Virus record (IMG/VR): IMGVR_UViG_3300008114_000019
Span: 1-64,000 of that record
Source: a virus
DNA length: 64,000 bases
Reading direction: 5' to 3' (one strand)
In this document: piece after piece, positions 45,601 through 53,474 of the stretch
Numbering within the stretch: the first letter of the stretch is position 1
How the letters are laid out: every line of letters begins with the position of its first letter
Position numbers and translations under genes: made by a program
The notes under the pieces: model-generated
Seen by the model: the letters and a program-made list of their open reading frames with translations, nothing else
Told to the model about the DNA's origin: nothing
The model's database searches: none

Positions 45601-46246
45601 CTTCTATAGATATGTCAGATGGAATATTTATAACGCTTGAACCCATAGAATAGTTTTGAAATTCTTCTGACCACTGACCTATCGATAAACCATTTAAAAA
45701 GAATTCATAATCTTCGCTTCCATTAGCACTAGCAGAATATCCTATTTTTATTATTGCTTGAATTGTTGTATTTTGATCAATAACTTTAAATGTTTCTGAT
45801 AATAAAAACCATTTATTGTTTACAGATATTGGAACATTTTTTAAAACTTCAACTGGATTACCTGTGTTAACATCAGTATACTTATAACCTATTGCTACGG
45901 AGTTAAGATGTAAACTAGTTGAATAAAAATAACAGGATATGGCAAAAGTATCTAGTTCTGAGTTAAAATCTTGAAAATTAAATAAAGGATCACTAGTTAA
46001 AACTGCAACTTTGTTTATAGTAGTAGACGGTATGCCAGTTACTTTATATAAAGACTCTGTAAGAAAAGGCTGAGTAGATATGCTAGTTTCTTCTGAAATG
46101 GTGCAATCAGTAACTGTCCAAGAACTTATATCTTTTTGCTCTACATCTAAGAGCATTACGTAGTCAGATTTATCGTCTAATGCCCAGAGTGATATTGGAT
46201 GCTCTGAAAAAATTTTTTCTGCATAAAGATTGGATGGGTTAGACAT
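42638..46246 (-). CDS. Giant LamG/concanavalin-like virion protein
   Basis: 1202 residues, rich in Asn, Ser, Tyr and Ile. Residues about 300-420 (YTVEMWIRVGVDTLES, a DDCFITLVIDN strand and QIVYLENKVLLFLNGEKVA) form a LamG-like jelly-roll, and a related segment occurs near residues 1020-1100 (YLNGVLVANP). Such domains bind carbohydrates. It lies between the reductase and portal genes, away from the tail genes, so it could be a head fibre or a side tail fibre. Own extended -10 promoter with an AGGAG site. Confidence 0.65.
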   Translation of the reverse strand: MSNPSNLYAEKIFSEHPISLWALDDKSDYVMLLDVEQKDISSWTVTDCTISEETSISTQPFLTESLYKVTGIPSTTINKVAVLTSDPLFNFQDFNSELDTFAISCYFYSTSLHLNSVAIGYKYTDVNTGNPVEVLKNVPISVNNKWFLLSETFKVIDQNTTIQAIIKIGYSASANGSEDYEFFLNGLSIGQWSEEFQNYSMGSSVINIPSDISIEASQGIVAKSYGSDTNYGYYLVNNNKIYAQNFGVPLVYGASNVTKLFPNINEDQTAKPSIIFPGFGFLNDSGRYNNYTVEMWIRVGVDTLESKRIFGPINSNDGLYVDDCFITLVIDNNFKSVYVGEWFRPMLIQIVYLENKVLLFLNGEKVADLNVDNSILNLLSKLDENNKDQDWLGFYSYENIYPFELDCFAIYPYVIPEIVSKKRWVYGQAVQGLEAVDSSYSGKSAHIDYSFSDYGTNYHYPNIGKWQQGKIDNLNYNNSYLSNPDYELPNMSISNNVDIDSWYNELLGEQDENNLWVSFLNNSGSYTFNNFNILNEEISSLHGIFKTTTLLDSTILLIKNKNNSDFFSISTTDDGDLIYKINVLGTETILHEATYEIDAYIEIGIYLEKLISTFGKDVATFFGNKDSLKLILLNNEDGSSCFNQKMYRFGLSTKNNHKLFDSQFQESGIIKDDSNINVHIEHDLASYTLHPTVKYNKYYLDIGISGYWEDYVPLKYFAKYITNSSNKKEYSLDYIQYNINFPSPSIFKIVEDEGGWTYGQLNEKFATPIQQSYEVLDNSLFSGYNNYEDLQYNRSDLSYEYDSVNSLVQSYVSFQFTKTGINKSFESFTTIAPALKSGILNLDNYPDWQNTIFLVENDTIIYPPSSVSFESLSMSTHLRFRVRSTFNRKIKIKSLELSSRSLEQNASTPISTKSGTKLYPYIKNGIYNDYKGKNPISIYKHSNPYLHLTRYSGIKLKGDFNYYQNRGISMPINENKDSTFSVSTIQIAIKSDNNKFTYTPVQIFQINTVESTINFYIVSNGDSGQRGRIYAIDSKTGQLQNGISYYLNGVLVANPVIDSTNWYFLSVSFATPLKFNSFTGSINLNGPLTYNHISYYKLTGLQQRQSSITRIWDEVKQQYIIGAETPFSFDWEFWNEGYLWFGVLIKTSSSDFGDIPSNIYKTYMGTNKIIIGNDGEKQLLTKSSENPIYIGSSWQQYVLNPT

Positions 46247-46261
46247 AGATTCTCCTAGTCT

Positions 46262-46270
46262 ATTTTATCA
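46262..46270 (-). promoter_or_regulatory. Extended -10 promoter TGATAAAAT
   Basis: Overlaps the hydroxylase stop codon and faces ATG 46246, which has TAGGAG in between. One mismatch to TATAAT. Confidence 0.4.
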
Positions 46271-46798
46271 CACAATGCGTGTAAACCAACGAGGTAATGT
46301 AAACCTTGTTCCTTTAACTATTGGTCTAACACCATGAACAAAATTTGCATTGTCTGGAAAACATAGCAAATCTCCAGGTTCTGGTTTAAAAGACATTTCA
46401 TATTTTGGAAAGTATATGTCTCCACCTTGATACTCATTATTTAAATAAACCAGAGTTGCTATATCTTGTGGCCTAGAAGCATCAAAATGCTCATGCATTC
46501 CTCTGCCCTCAACAAATTTTGCAATATGTGTTTTTTCATTAATAAAGTTTTCAAACTTAGAGTTATAGTTATTTAAAACAAAATCATAAACCCTAAATGC
46601 AACATTTTGAATTACATCAAGAATAGCAGGATCCAACTCTTTTATTTCGTGATATGTATGAACTGTAAACTCTTGTTCATGATTGCCATAATTAGAGAAT
46701 AGTTCTTGATGATTTTTAGCATAATCTGTTACTAACTTTGCCTCTTCAGGGTTCATAAAACCTTTAACATACTTAATCTGAGATTTAAAATCTTCCAT
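46268..46798 (-). CDS. Prolyl 4-hydroxylase-like 2OG-Fe(II) oxygenase
   Basis: 176 residues with a complete classical motif: MHEHFD (His 104, Asp 106), then LVYLNNEYQGGDIYFP, the PGDLLCFP turn, distal His 155 and Arg 165 in VKGTRFTLPRW. This is the standard P4Hc arrangement needing iron and 2-oxoglutarate. Substrate could be a proline or lysine in a virion or host protein. Encoded two bases after the reductase gene. Confidence 0.88.
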   Translation of the reverse strand: MEDFKSQIKYVKGFMNPEEAKLVTDYAKNHQELFSNYGNHEQEFTVHTYHEIKELDPAILDVIQNVAFRVYDFVLNNYNSKFENFINEKTHIAKFVEGRGMHEHFDASRPQDIATLVYLNNEYQGGDIYFPKYEMSFKPEPGDLLCFPDNANFVHGVRPIVKGTRFTLPRWFTRIV

Positions 46799-46800
46799 AT

Positions 46801-48831
46801 TTAGCCTATCTTTATTTCACAAACATCTGTAGTGCAGTATGCCTCACCTTGTGCTTCTAGATTTTCTACTCCGTCGTAGATAGCATCCCAGTTAATTTTA
46901 GCAATCTTTCCTACATAACTATTATACTCTTCTTCAGTAATTTCAGTATATGGTTGTTGAGGGTATACAGTGTTTCCCATAGGTAAAAATGATACCGCTT
47001 TCAGTTGTCCCTCGTACATGTGTAAGGCTGGAGCAACATATTTAGACTCTGTTTCTTTGTCAAAAGACAAGGTTACAGATACACCATTATCTGACCAATA
47101 TTTTTGAGCAGTTGCTGCAAGAGCAATTTTTTCAAAAAGACTAACATCTTTTTCTGCTCTTTCGTGTTCTGAAGCAATTGGAAAATAAACAACCTTTGTA
47201 TTTGCAGAAACAACATCATCTTCTATTTTATATCCAGCAGCCTTAAATAGATGAACCATAGGATCAGATTCACCAAATCTAATTGCTCTCATAAAAAATT
47301 TACCACCTGGACCCCAATGAACTCCTGGAGTTGCTCCAGAAAGAATACTTACGCTACCTGATGGTTTAACTGTTGTAACCCTTATTGATTCACGAACACA
47401 TAACCATTCTGAATATTGGTGATCATATTTTCTAATATTTGAATATCCTTCATCCATCCACTCACGAACTGTTGGCAAACCATGTTTATCTGAGAATGAT
47501 GCAATACCAGTAAGAGAGGTTCCAATTCTTCTGTTACGTTGCATAATTCCATTTGTTTGTTGCCAATGTGTTGGAACTAGTGTTACAGTTTTGCCATAAA
47601 GATATGCAAACTTTAGTGTTCTTAAAAAGTCTTCTTTATCTTCATGTCTATTTAAATGAACTTCAACCAAAGTACATAGTTCATATGATTCTAATGGTTG
47701 TTCAGCACATGGATTAAAGCCCATTACTCTATAGTCTTTTCCATCTGCAGGATCTTTTAATCTACCATAATTTCTTGCTACATCTAACCATATAAAACCT
47801 GGTTCTCCATTATTAACTATTAGGTCTACATAATCTTCATATTTAGTTCCTACTGTTGCTGATATGGAGTTATTAGACATCCATGCCCAACCTGGATTTT
47901 CTGAATCAAAAGAATTTCTTTCTGGAAAAACCTCTGGATTTTTTAAATTAATAAAATCTTTATCTCCAGCAGATCCTAATGCAAGTGTTGCTGATCTACG
48001 AACGTTTCCTGCAACCACACATGTTCCAATTAAGTTTACAATATCTACAATTGCTCTAGAGTCTAGTTTTTCCCCTATCCTATTACCAATAACTTTATTG
48101 ATTTGATCATGTAATTTAATTAATGGTTCTGGTCCTGATGCTACCCCGCCAAATCCTTTAATAGGTGCACCAAATGGTCTTATCAAATCATAATTAAATT
48201 TTTGTTTTGCCTGACTTTGTCTCAAATATGAGTTTAGTAATAATCTAACAGATTCTACCCAACCTTCTCTAGTATCTGGAATTTCATAAGTTGATTCAAC
48301 TTCTGATGGTGCATATATAGAAAATTCTTTATCTTGTCCAACGGTATCAAAGCCAACTCCAATACCCAACATGAGAGCATCCATAACCCATGCAAACAGT
48401 GCTCCTGGGTCATTTCTATCTAGGTCCTTAGTAGATACCATGGCACAGTTTTGAAGGGCTGCAGAGTTCCTTTTTTCCATTGTCATAGGGGTTCCAAAGG
48501 CCCACATACCACGACCTGGTGGTGTCCATTTAAGGTTAAACATACGATCAAATGCTTCTTGAGCAGACTTTTGTGCCTTATAGTCATTCCATGGTAATCT
48601 ATTTTCTTTTGCATGATTTTTTTGTACTGAGTACATGCCCTCGATTACACGCTTACAAACCTCATACCATCTTTCTTTAGTTCCATCTTCCTTGACACGA
48701 GAATAAGTTCTTATAAAAGTAATCTCTCCTAAAGAGTTATTTCCAGCATCACTAAAACCAAATGGACTGTCTATAACTGTATATTTTGCTATAAAGTCCT
48801 CTGGAAGTTTAAAACTAAAAAAGTCTGACAT
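46801..48831 (-). CDS. Class II (adenosylcobalamin) ribonucleoside-triphosphate reductase
   Basis: 676 residues. Matches the monomeric Lactobacillus leichmannii-type enzyme: Cys 129 (ALQNCA), N-P-C-A-E at 373-377 with radical Cys 375, redox partner Cys 386 (eleven residues later, the same spacing as in the model enzyme), and the C-terminal CTTDVC pair (Cys 666 and 671). It makes deoxynucleotides without oxygen dependence but needs B12 from the host. Start ATG 48831 with AGGAG; an extended -10 promoter and an inverted repeat lie upstream. Confidence 0.93.
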   Translation of the reverse strand: MSDFFSFKLPEDFIAKYTVIDSPFGFSDAGNNSLGEITFIRTYSRVKEDGTKERWYEVCKRVIEGMYSVQKNHAKENRLPWNDYKAQKSAQEAFDRMFNLKWTPPGRGMWAFGTPMTMEKRNSAALQNCAMVSTKDLDRNDPGALFAWVMDALMLGIGVGFDTVGQDKEFSIYAPSEVESTYEIPDTREGWVESVRLLLNSYLRQSQAKQKFNYDLIRPFGAPIKGFGGVASGPEPLIKLHDQINKVIGNRIGEKLDSRAIVDIVNLIGTCVVAGNVRRSATLALGSAGDKDFINLKNPEVFPERNSFDSENPGWAWMSNNSISATVGTKYEDYVDLIVNNGEPGFIWLDVARNYGRLKDPADGKDYRVMGFNPCAEQPLESYELCTLVEVHLNRHEDKEDFLRTLKFAYLYGKTVTLVPTHWQQTNGIMQRNRRIGTSLTGIASFSDKHGLPTVREWMDEGYSNIRKYDHQYSEWLCVRESIRVTTVKPSGSVSILSGATPGVHWGPGGKFFMRAIRFGESDPMVHLFKAAGYKIEDDVVSANTKVVYFPIASEHERAEKDVSLFEKIALAATAQKYWSDNGVSVTLSFDKETESKYVAPALHMYEGQLKAVSFLPMGNTVYPQQPYTEITEEEYNSYVGKIAKINWDAIYDGVENLEAQGEAYCTTDVCEIKIG

Positions 48832-48867
48832 TGTTTTCTCCTATTAAATAAAATTGAATAAGTACTA

Positions 48868-48876
48868 AGTATAGCA
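48868..48876 (-). promoter_or_regulatory. Extended -10 promoter TGCTATACT for the reductase
   Basis: Followed by a 31-base leader region with AGGAGAAAAC before ATG 48831. The spacer and -35 region coincide with the inverted repeat at 48876-48900. Confidence 0.5.
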
Positions 48877-48900
48877 GAGTTTTTTAAAATTAAAAACTCT
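48876..48900. repeat. Inverted repeat over the reductase promoter spacer
   Basis: AGAGTTTTT and AAAAACTCT around a seven-base loop. No T-run follows on the minus strand, so it is more likely an operator or a weak structure than a terminator. It also ends 20 bases after the small zinc-ribbon gene. Confidence 0.45.
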
Positions 48901-48920
48901 CATTATATTTTATTTGTGCG

Positions 48921-49064
48921 TTAGTGAAATGACATTGCTGTATGTTGTTTTGGACTACAACGTTCACATAATGTATATGTGTTTTTAGTATATGGACATG
49001 TTGTACTTTTTATTTTATGACCAACAATAAAACAAACTATTTTATTTAAGGTAGAGGAACCCAA
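48921..49064 (-). CDS. Tiny zinc-ribbon-like protein, non-ATG start
   Basis: Up to 47 residues from a TTG at 49064. The clear part is CFIVGHKI, then TTCPYT and LCERCSP, giving Cys-x4-His and later Cys, Cys-x2-Cys, the usual look of small phage zinc-ribbon proteins. It overlaps the upstream gene by 19 bases. No ATG or GTG is available before the motif; the only canonical-type start is TTG with GGAAG about twelve bases upstream, and ATA 49040 is an alternative. It fills the only long gap in this region. Confidence 0.55.
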   Translation of the reverse strand: MGSSTLNKIVCFIVGHKIKSTTCPYTKNTYTLCERCSPKQHTAMSFH

Positions 49065-49675
49065 TGTTGTAATTCACTTCCACTCATATACATAACTGGA
49101 GAGATATCATAAGCAATAGTAATTCTTGGTTTATCAAATGGCCAAGGTCCTATTCCATGAGGATGACCAGTTTCTGATAATATTGCTCTATTATTTTTAT
49201 TAATGTTTTGAGTTGAATCATTATCATGACCACCAATTTTGTAATAAGTAAATGATGGTTCAGCATCTACACAATAATAGCCATGAAAATTTGGTGCACC
49301 AGTTCCACCCAAATGATCATGATAATGAGTTGATTCATTTATTGGTGGTTCTGCAATTCCATCGGTGTTAAACCAACCTTGAACCATGTATGATTGTTTT
49401 TTATAGTCAATATTATAATACTCACAAGCCTCTACTGTTAATTCTCTAAGTGCAGAAAATAACTTATGAATTTGTGGATTATAACATTGAAAAATATTAA
49501 ATTTTGTTCCTAAATTATGAACACCACCAATATTGGCAGCAAACTCTTTAGAAACTTTTGGATAAATACCATCAAATAAATCTTTTTCAAGTTTTAACAA
49601 ATATCTTGAAAGTTGTGTTAAATCATTATCAAGATGTCTTTCAAAAAATTTATGTGCTGGTTTTATAGTTATCAT
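49046..49675 (-). CDS. Putative beta-helix oxygenase, H-D-H / H-P-H type, copy 2
   Basis: 209 residues, paralogue of the next gene upstream. Shared motifs: KFFERHL at the N-terminus, QGWFN near 99, HYHDHLGGTGAP near 117-128, FHGYYCV, NRAILSETGHPH near 163-173, and PRITIAYD. The clustered His residues and the Arg in the closing strand suggest a cupin-fold iron enzyme, possibly 2-oxoglutarate dependent. The exact H-x-D triad is not standard, so this is tentative. ATGA overlap with copy 1. Confidence 0.55.
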   Translation of the reverse strand: MITIKPAHKFFERHLDNDLTQLSRYLLKLEKDLFDGIYPKVSKEFAANIGGVHNLGTKFNIFQCYNPQIHKLFSALRELTVEACEYYNIDYKKQSYMVQGWFNTDGIAEPPINESTHYHDHLGGTGAPNFHGYYCVDAEPSFTYYKIGGHDNDSTQNINKNNRAILSETGHPHGIGPWPFDKPRITIAYDISPVMYMSGSELQHWVPLP

Positions 49676-50337
49676 ATCAACGGTATCCAGTGTTGTTCAT
49701 GATCTTTGCCAACTTCTTTTAATTCACCCAAAGTTACAATATCATAAGCAACTGTAATTCTTGGTCCATCCCAATCCCAATCACCTTGTGCATGAGGATG
49801 TCCCATTTCTGAAAATATAGCACGGTTATCAATATTTTTATTTTCAACATCTTTACCAAAAACTCTGTAATAAGTTGATGATGGTTCTGCTTTTACGCAA
49901 TAGTATCCATGAAAATTATTTGGAGCACCAGTATGTCCATGATCGTGCCAATCTAATTTTCCTTTTTTCTTATGATTAATATTGAACCATCCCTGTAACA
50001 TAAATCTTTGTTTTTCAAAATCTATTTCATAATATTCGCATGCTTCTTTGGCCATGTCTTGAATACTTTTATATAATTCATATATTCCATCAATATGAAA
50101 TTGAAATACGTTATATTCTCTCCACTTAACTGTAGAAACACTGCCAGATTCTTTCCAAAAGTCTTCTTTTGTAACTGGCGTAATACCATCTAGTTCTACT
50201 CTTTCAATGCTTTGATATCTATCAGTTAACTCACTTGCTAATAAATCTAAATCATTATTTAAATGTCTTTCAAAAAATTTATGTGGCTTAATTGATTGTT
50301 GAATACCACGTAATTCTGGTGGTGGACCTTGTCTCAT
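49672..50337 (-). CDS. Putative beta-helix oxygenase, H-D-H / H-P-H type, copy 1
   Basis: 221 residues. LDWHDHGHTGAPNNFHGYY (His 131, Asp 132, His 133) and MGHPHAQGDWDWDGPRITVA (His 180, His 182, Arg 193) are shared with copy 2. The N-terminus KPHKFFERHLNNDL is also shared. Such proteins are common in aquatic phages and usually lie near structural genes; substrate unknown. TAGGAAAA precedes the ATG and TGCTACAAT lies further upstream. Confidence 0.55.
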   Translation of the reverse strand: MRQGPPPELRGIQQSIKPHKFFERHLNNDLDLLASELTDRYQSIERVELDGITPVTKEDFWKESGSVSTVKWREYNVFQFHIDGIYELYKSIQDMAKEACEYYEIDFEKQRFMLQGWFNINHKKKGKLDWHDHGHTGAPNNFHGYYCVKAEPSSTYYRVFGKDVENKNIDNRAIFSEMGHPHAQGDWDWDGPRITVAYDIVTLGELKEVGKDHEQHWIPLI

Positions 50338-50360
50338 TTTTTTCCTATCTACTTACAACT

Positions 50361-50369
50361 ATTGTAGCA
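50361..50369 (-). promoter_or_regulatory. Extended -10 promoter TGCTACAAT
   Basis: In the 49-base gap before the oxygenase pair; one mismatch to TATAAT. A TAGGAAA ribosome-binding site follows. Confidence 0.4.
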
Positions 50370-50386
50370 TATAGGATATTTTATTG

Positions 50387-51640
50387 TTAATCTGGTATTT
50401 CTGAAGGGGAGTAGTCGTTATAATGAACTAGTCCACCTGCTATAACTAAACCGATTGGATATCTTCCAAAACTATAAACAGTTCTAGTTTCATTAACAAT
50501 TTCAACACTTTCAATAACAACTAGTGAATCTCTTGTTATTATTTTATCTCCAGGCTGTATATCTCTTGAAGATATAAATTGATAAAGTCCATTTTTAATT
50601 ACAAACATGTCTTCTAATAAAGAAAATCTCATATCTGGATTGTTGTTAAACATAACAGTCTCATGTACTGTTGTTGGTGTAATCTTAGTTACTTCTGCTT
50701 CTAATTCTCTGTAATTTGTTAAATTACCTTTCTTTTTCCATAGAACAATTTTAAATAGATCTCCAACAGGCATTTCTTCAAATGCTTTTACTATTAACTT
50801 GTCTCCAAGTTGAATATCTTTTGCTTTTTTATTTCCAGTTGTTGTAAGAACTGGAGCATCTTCGTCTACACAATATGTAGTTGGTGAAAAACCAAATACT
50901 CTAAATGGAGAGAATCCAAATACTCTGAAAGGTGAGAAACCAAACACGTTGAATGGTGAAAAACCGAATACGTTAAATGGTGAGAAGCCAAATACTGTAA
51001 AAGGTGAAAAACCAAATACACCAAAAGGTACAAAAGAAAATGTTGTTGTTACTTGTGCTGAATAATCTGAAAATTCTGAATCTCCGTTAGCGTTAGTTGC
51101 TTCAACTCTGTATTGTTGTGCTGTTCCTGCTTCTTGTGCTACTGTTGCACTTGTTGTTGTTCCTGTGTTTCCTGATTTACCGTCGTTTGATTCCCAATAA
51201 TAGTTTGTAATTACTTTTCCACCGTTTGCTGGTGCAGTCCATGAAATTTGATCTTGATCAGCATTTGGTGATGATGCACTTGGTGCTGCTGGTTTTGCTG
51301 GAACAGTTGTTGCTGTAATTGAGTTTGATGCTGCTGATGCATCAGATGTTCCATAAGCATTTGTAGCAGTAACTGTAAAAGTATAAGATGTGTCAGATTG
51401 TAAACCTGTCACTGTGATAGGAGATGATGATCCAGATGCTGTATAACTACCTGGAGTTGAAGTAACTGTAAAAGAATCTGCAGCATATGTAGGATCTGCT
51501 GTAAACGTTACTGTTGCTGCACCATTATTAAATGGTCTGGCTGTTCCAACATCTGTTGCTGTGCCAATAGTTGGTGCTTTTGGCATAAGAAAGTCGTTAG
51601 CACCTTGTGATCTCTTACCACTTTTTTTATTTACAGCCAT
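50387..51640 (-). CDS. FN3 - FGFSPF repeat - Hint domain virion protein
   Basis: 417 residues. Two fibronectin III-like domains (about 22-112 and 113-199), then an octapeptide array F-G-F-S-P-F-x-V (201-253, six FGFSP cores), and a Hint (hedgehog/intein) domain from Cys 257. Block A CVDEDAPVLT and LGDKLIV are clear. The block B T-x-x-H equivalent reads LLED, so His is lost. The end GLVIAGGLVHYND has HYN followed by Asp instead of a Cys, Ser or Thr. This suggests cleavage at most, not splicing. Shares array and Hint with the gene at 60070. Confidence 0.8.
   Translation of the reverse strand: MAVNKKSGKRSQGANDFLMPKAPTIGTATDVGTARPFNNGAATVTFTADPTYAADSFTVTSTPGSYTASGSSSPITVTGLQSDTSYTFTVTATNAYGTSDASAASNSITATTVPAKPAAPSASSPNADQDQISWTAPANGGKVITNYYWESNDGKSGNTGTTTSATVAQEAGTAQQYRVEATNANGDSEFSDYSAQVTTTFSFVPFGVFGFSPFTVFGFSPFNVFGFSPFNVFGFSPFRVFGFSPFRVFGFSPTTYCVDEDAPVLTTTGNKKAKDIQLGDKLIVKAFEEMPVGDLFKIVLWKKKGNLTNYRELEAEVTKITPTTVHETVMFNNNPDMRFSLLEDMFVIKNGLYQFISSRDIQPGDKIITRDSLVVIESVEIVNETRTVYSFGRYPIGLVIAGGLVHYNDYSPSEIPD
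50880..51040 (-). repeat. 24-bp coding repeats, octapeptide array of first Hint protein
   Basis: Tandem 24-base units encoding FGFSPFxV with x in the order G, T, N, N, R, R. Neighbouring units differ mostly at synonymous positions, so the protein repeat appears to be under selection. Confidence 0.85.
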
Positions 51641-51660
51641 TATATCTCCTTGTTCTCTTT

Positions 51661-51669
51661 ATTATACCA
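51661..51669 (-). promoter_or_regulatory. Extended -10 promoter TGGTATAAT
   Basis: Just after the fibre gene's stop region and before the first Hint protein gene, with an AAGGAG site between it and ATG 51640. Confidence 0.55.
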
Positions 51670-51674
51670 AGTCT

Positions 51675-53405
51675 TTATGCAGTTAAATCGCCGTATACGA
51701 CCCAAGTATCTGCTGCTCTTTTAAACAGGGTAGCAGATGACCATTGAGTACGTAATTTAAGTCCAGGTGTGGCATTAATTGTTGAAGAACTGTCTGGTGC
51801 TATTGTTACTTGACCTGACCCAGTTTGTAAAATATCAATTGATGTTCCAATTGGAAAATCTACAACATTGTCTCCTGGTATGGTTAATGTCATTGGATTA
51901 TTAGCATTCATTTCAATCAAACTATCTCTTTCTGATAACGCAGATAGTGTATAATTTGATGTTTTTTGAATGATAGGTGTACGTGAAGGAACTGCTTCTT
52001 TTGTTTGTGTACCGTCTGTAAATACGATACCATTTGCAGATGCAGTAATTGCTCCTGTAGCACTTATTGAATTTGCTTCAAGTGCTAATACTGCTAAGGT
52101 GTCTAATGATCCTTCACTAAAGTTAACTGTAGTTGCTGGTTCTGTTGTAACTCCGTCAAATAATTTCCATTTGCCGTCTGTAACATCTTTTACGATACCA
52201 GAATGTTTTTGTGTTCCATCATTGTAAGAAACAACAACACCCATATCTGACACATTATTAGCATTTGTATGTCCAAGTTGTAACAATGTATCTTCAATTT
52301 GAATTTGTGTTGCAGATACTAACACATTACTTCCATTAACTACAAAATCTCCGTCAACTGTTAGATTTTGATCTATTGTTACGTTTCCAGTAAAATCTGC
52401 TCCAGATAGTGAGGCTAGATTTCCAAGAGTTATGGCAAGATCTGTAATTTTATTTTGATCAATTGTTCCTGATATAGAATTATTTGTAACAGAGTTATCA
52501 AGTGGATTTCTTGCATCAGAAAGACGTGCATCATCTGTAAATACTATAGCCAGGGTATTTGTAATACCGTGAACATTAGAGGTATCAGATTCGTGATTGC
52601 TTAAATCTGTAAGTGTAACTAATGTTGCTGTATTTGATATACCATGAACATTTAATGTTTCTAGGTTATGATTTGAAATTGCATTATCTGCATAGTCTTC
52701 TAAATCTATAATTGCATTTGCAATAGATTGTGAAAGAGACTCTTCTACTCCATCAGTATATGATTGTGCATTTCCTAAAGCAACGGCAGCAACATTATCG
52801 GCATATGCTTCTGCTGTTGTTATAGCATTTGAAATTTCACCTTGTAGTCCTGAAACAGCACAAGCAATATCATTTGCAACAAGATTTGCTAATAAGTCTA
52901 TTTCATCTGCGACATTGTTTGCTAAAGTATTTATATTGTTATCTGTGTATTCATTAGCGGCATCTAAACTACTATTAATGCTATTTGCTAAGTTTAGATA
53001 AAAATCTCCATCATTATTAATGGCATTTGCCAATTCTGCAAGGGTATCTAGTATAAGTGGTGCATTATTTGTTAAATCTGCTATAGCATTAGATACTGCA
53101 TTTTCTACATCTACAATTCTAGCAATTGTATTAGATATTTGACCATCTGGTATTACGGTATTAGCATTTAATGTGGCAACACCATTTGCTACACCTTTTT
53201 CAGTTAATAAAATGTAATCGTCTAGGTTTCCGCCTAAATCTTCTATATTTTTAAAGTAGGGAAGGTCATCCCAGTGTGTGGTTTGATCACCAATTTTAAA
53301 TTGACCTGTATCTGTTTCAAAACCAATTTCTCCAGAGCCTAAAATAGGATTAGCATTGGACCATTGTTCAGCAGTTCCTCTGCGTTGTAACATCCTTGTT
53401 GCCAT
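51675..53405 (-). CDS. Long tail fibre with phage tropism-type N-terminus
   Basis: 576 residues. The start RRGTAEQWSNANPILGSGEI, followed by TGQFKIGD and WDDLPYF, is the common N-terminal fibre domain (hyaluronidase/major tropism determinant type). Residues 100-270 are a long coiled Asn/Ala helix region. The C-terminal about 90 residues (PIGTSIDILQTGSGQVTIAP and DTWVVYGDLTA) recur in the protein at 60976. Host binding or virion fibre. Strong AAGGAG site. Confidence 0.8.
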   Translation of the reverse strand: MATRMLQRRGTAEQWSNANPILGSGEIGFETDTGQFKIGDQTTHWDDLPYFKNIEDLGGNLDDYILLTEKGVANGVATLNANTVIPDGQISNTIARIVDVENAVSNAIADLTNNAPLILDTLAELANAINNDGDFYLNLANSINSSLDAANEYTDNNINTLANNVADEIDLLANLVANDIACAVSGLQGEISNAITTAEAYADNVAAVALGNAQSYTDGVEESLSQSIANAIIDLEDYADNAISNHNLETLNVHGISNTATLVTLTDLSNHESDTSNVHGITNTLAIVFTDDARLSDARNPLDNSVTNNSISGTIDQNKITDLAITLGNLASLSGADFTGNVTIDQNLTVDGDFVVNGSNVLVSATQIQIEDTLLQLGHTNANNVSDMGVVVSYNDGTQKHSGIVKDVTDGKWKLFDGVTTEPATTVNFSEGSLDTLAVLALEANSISATGAITASANGIVFTDGTQTKEAVPSRTPIIQKTSNYTLSALSERDSLIEMNANNPMTLTIPGDNVVDFPIGTSIDILQTGSGQVTIAPDSSSTINATPGLKLRTQWSSATLFKRAADTWVVYGDLTA

Positions 53406-53420
53406 GTTTTGTCTCCTTGT

Positions 53421-53435
53421 GTAGGTCTCACCTAC
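53421..53435. promoter_or_regulatory. Leader hairpin / plus-strand terminator-like structure
   Basis: GTAGGT-CTC-ACCTAC stem-loop. Read on the plus strand it is followed by TTTTATTTTTTAATTT, a good intrinsic terminator for antisense transcripts. On the minus strand it lies in the leader just before the fibre's ribosome-binding site. Confidence 0.5.
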
Positions 53436-53452
53436 TTTTATTTTTTAATTTA

Positions 53453-53461
53453 ATTATAACA
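53453..53461 (-). promoter_or_regulatory. Extended -10 promoter TGTTATAAT
   Basis: In the 69-base gap before the fibre gene at 53405; perfect TATAAT with TGT. The leader hairpin at 53421-53435 follows. Confidence 0.55.
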
Positions 53462-53474
53462 GTTTTTTAACGCT

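Noticed and set aside
50880-51040. 24-base tandem repeats as a possible CRISPR array
   Set aside because: No spacers; the repeats are contiguous and in frame, encoding the octapeptide array. The other such array (60580-60714) is the same.
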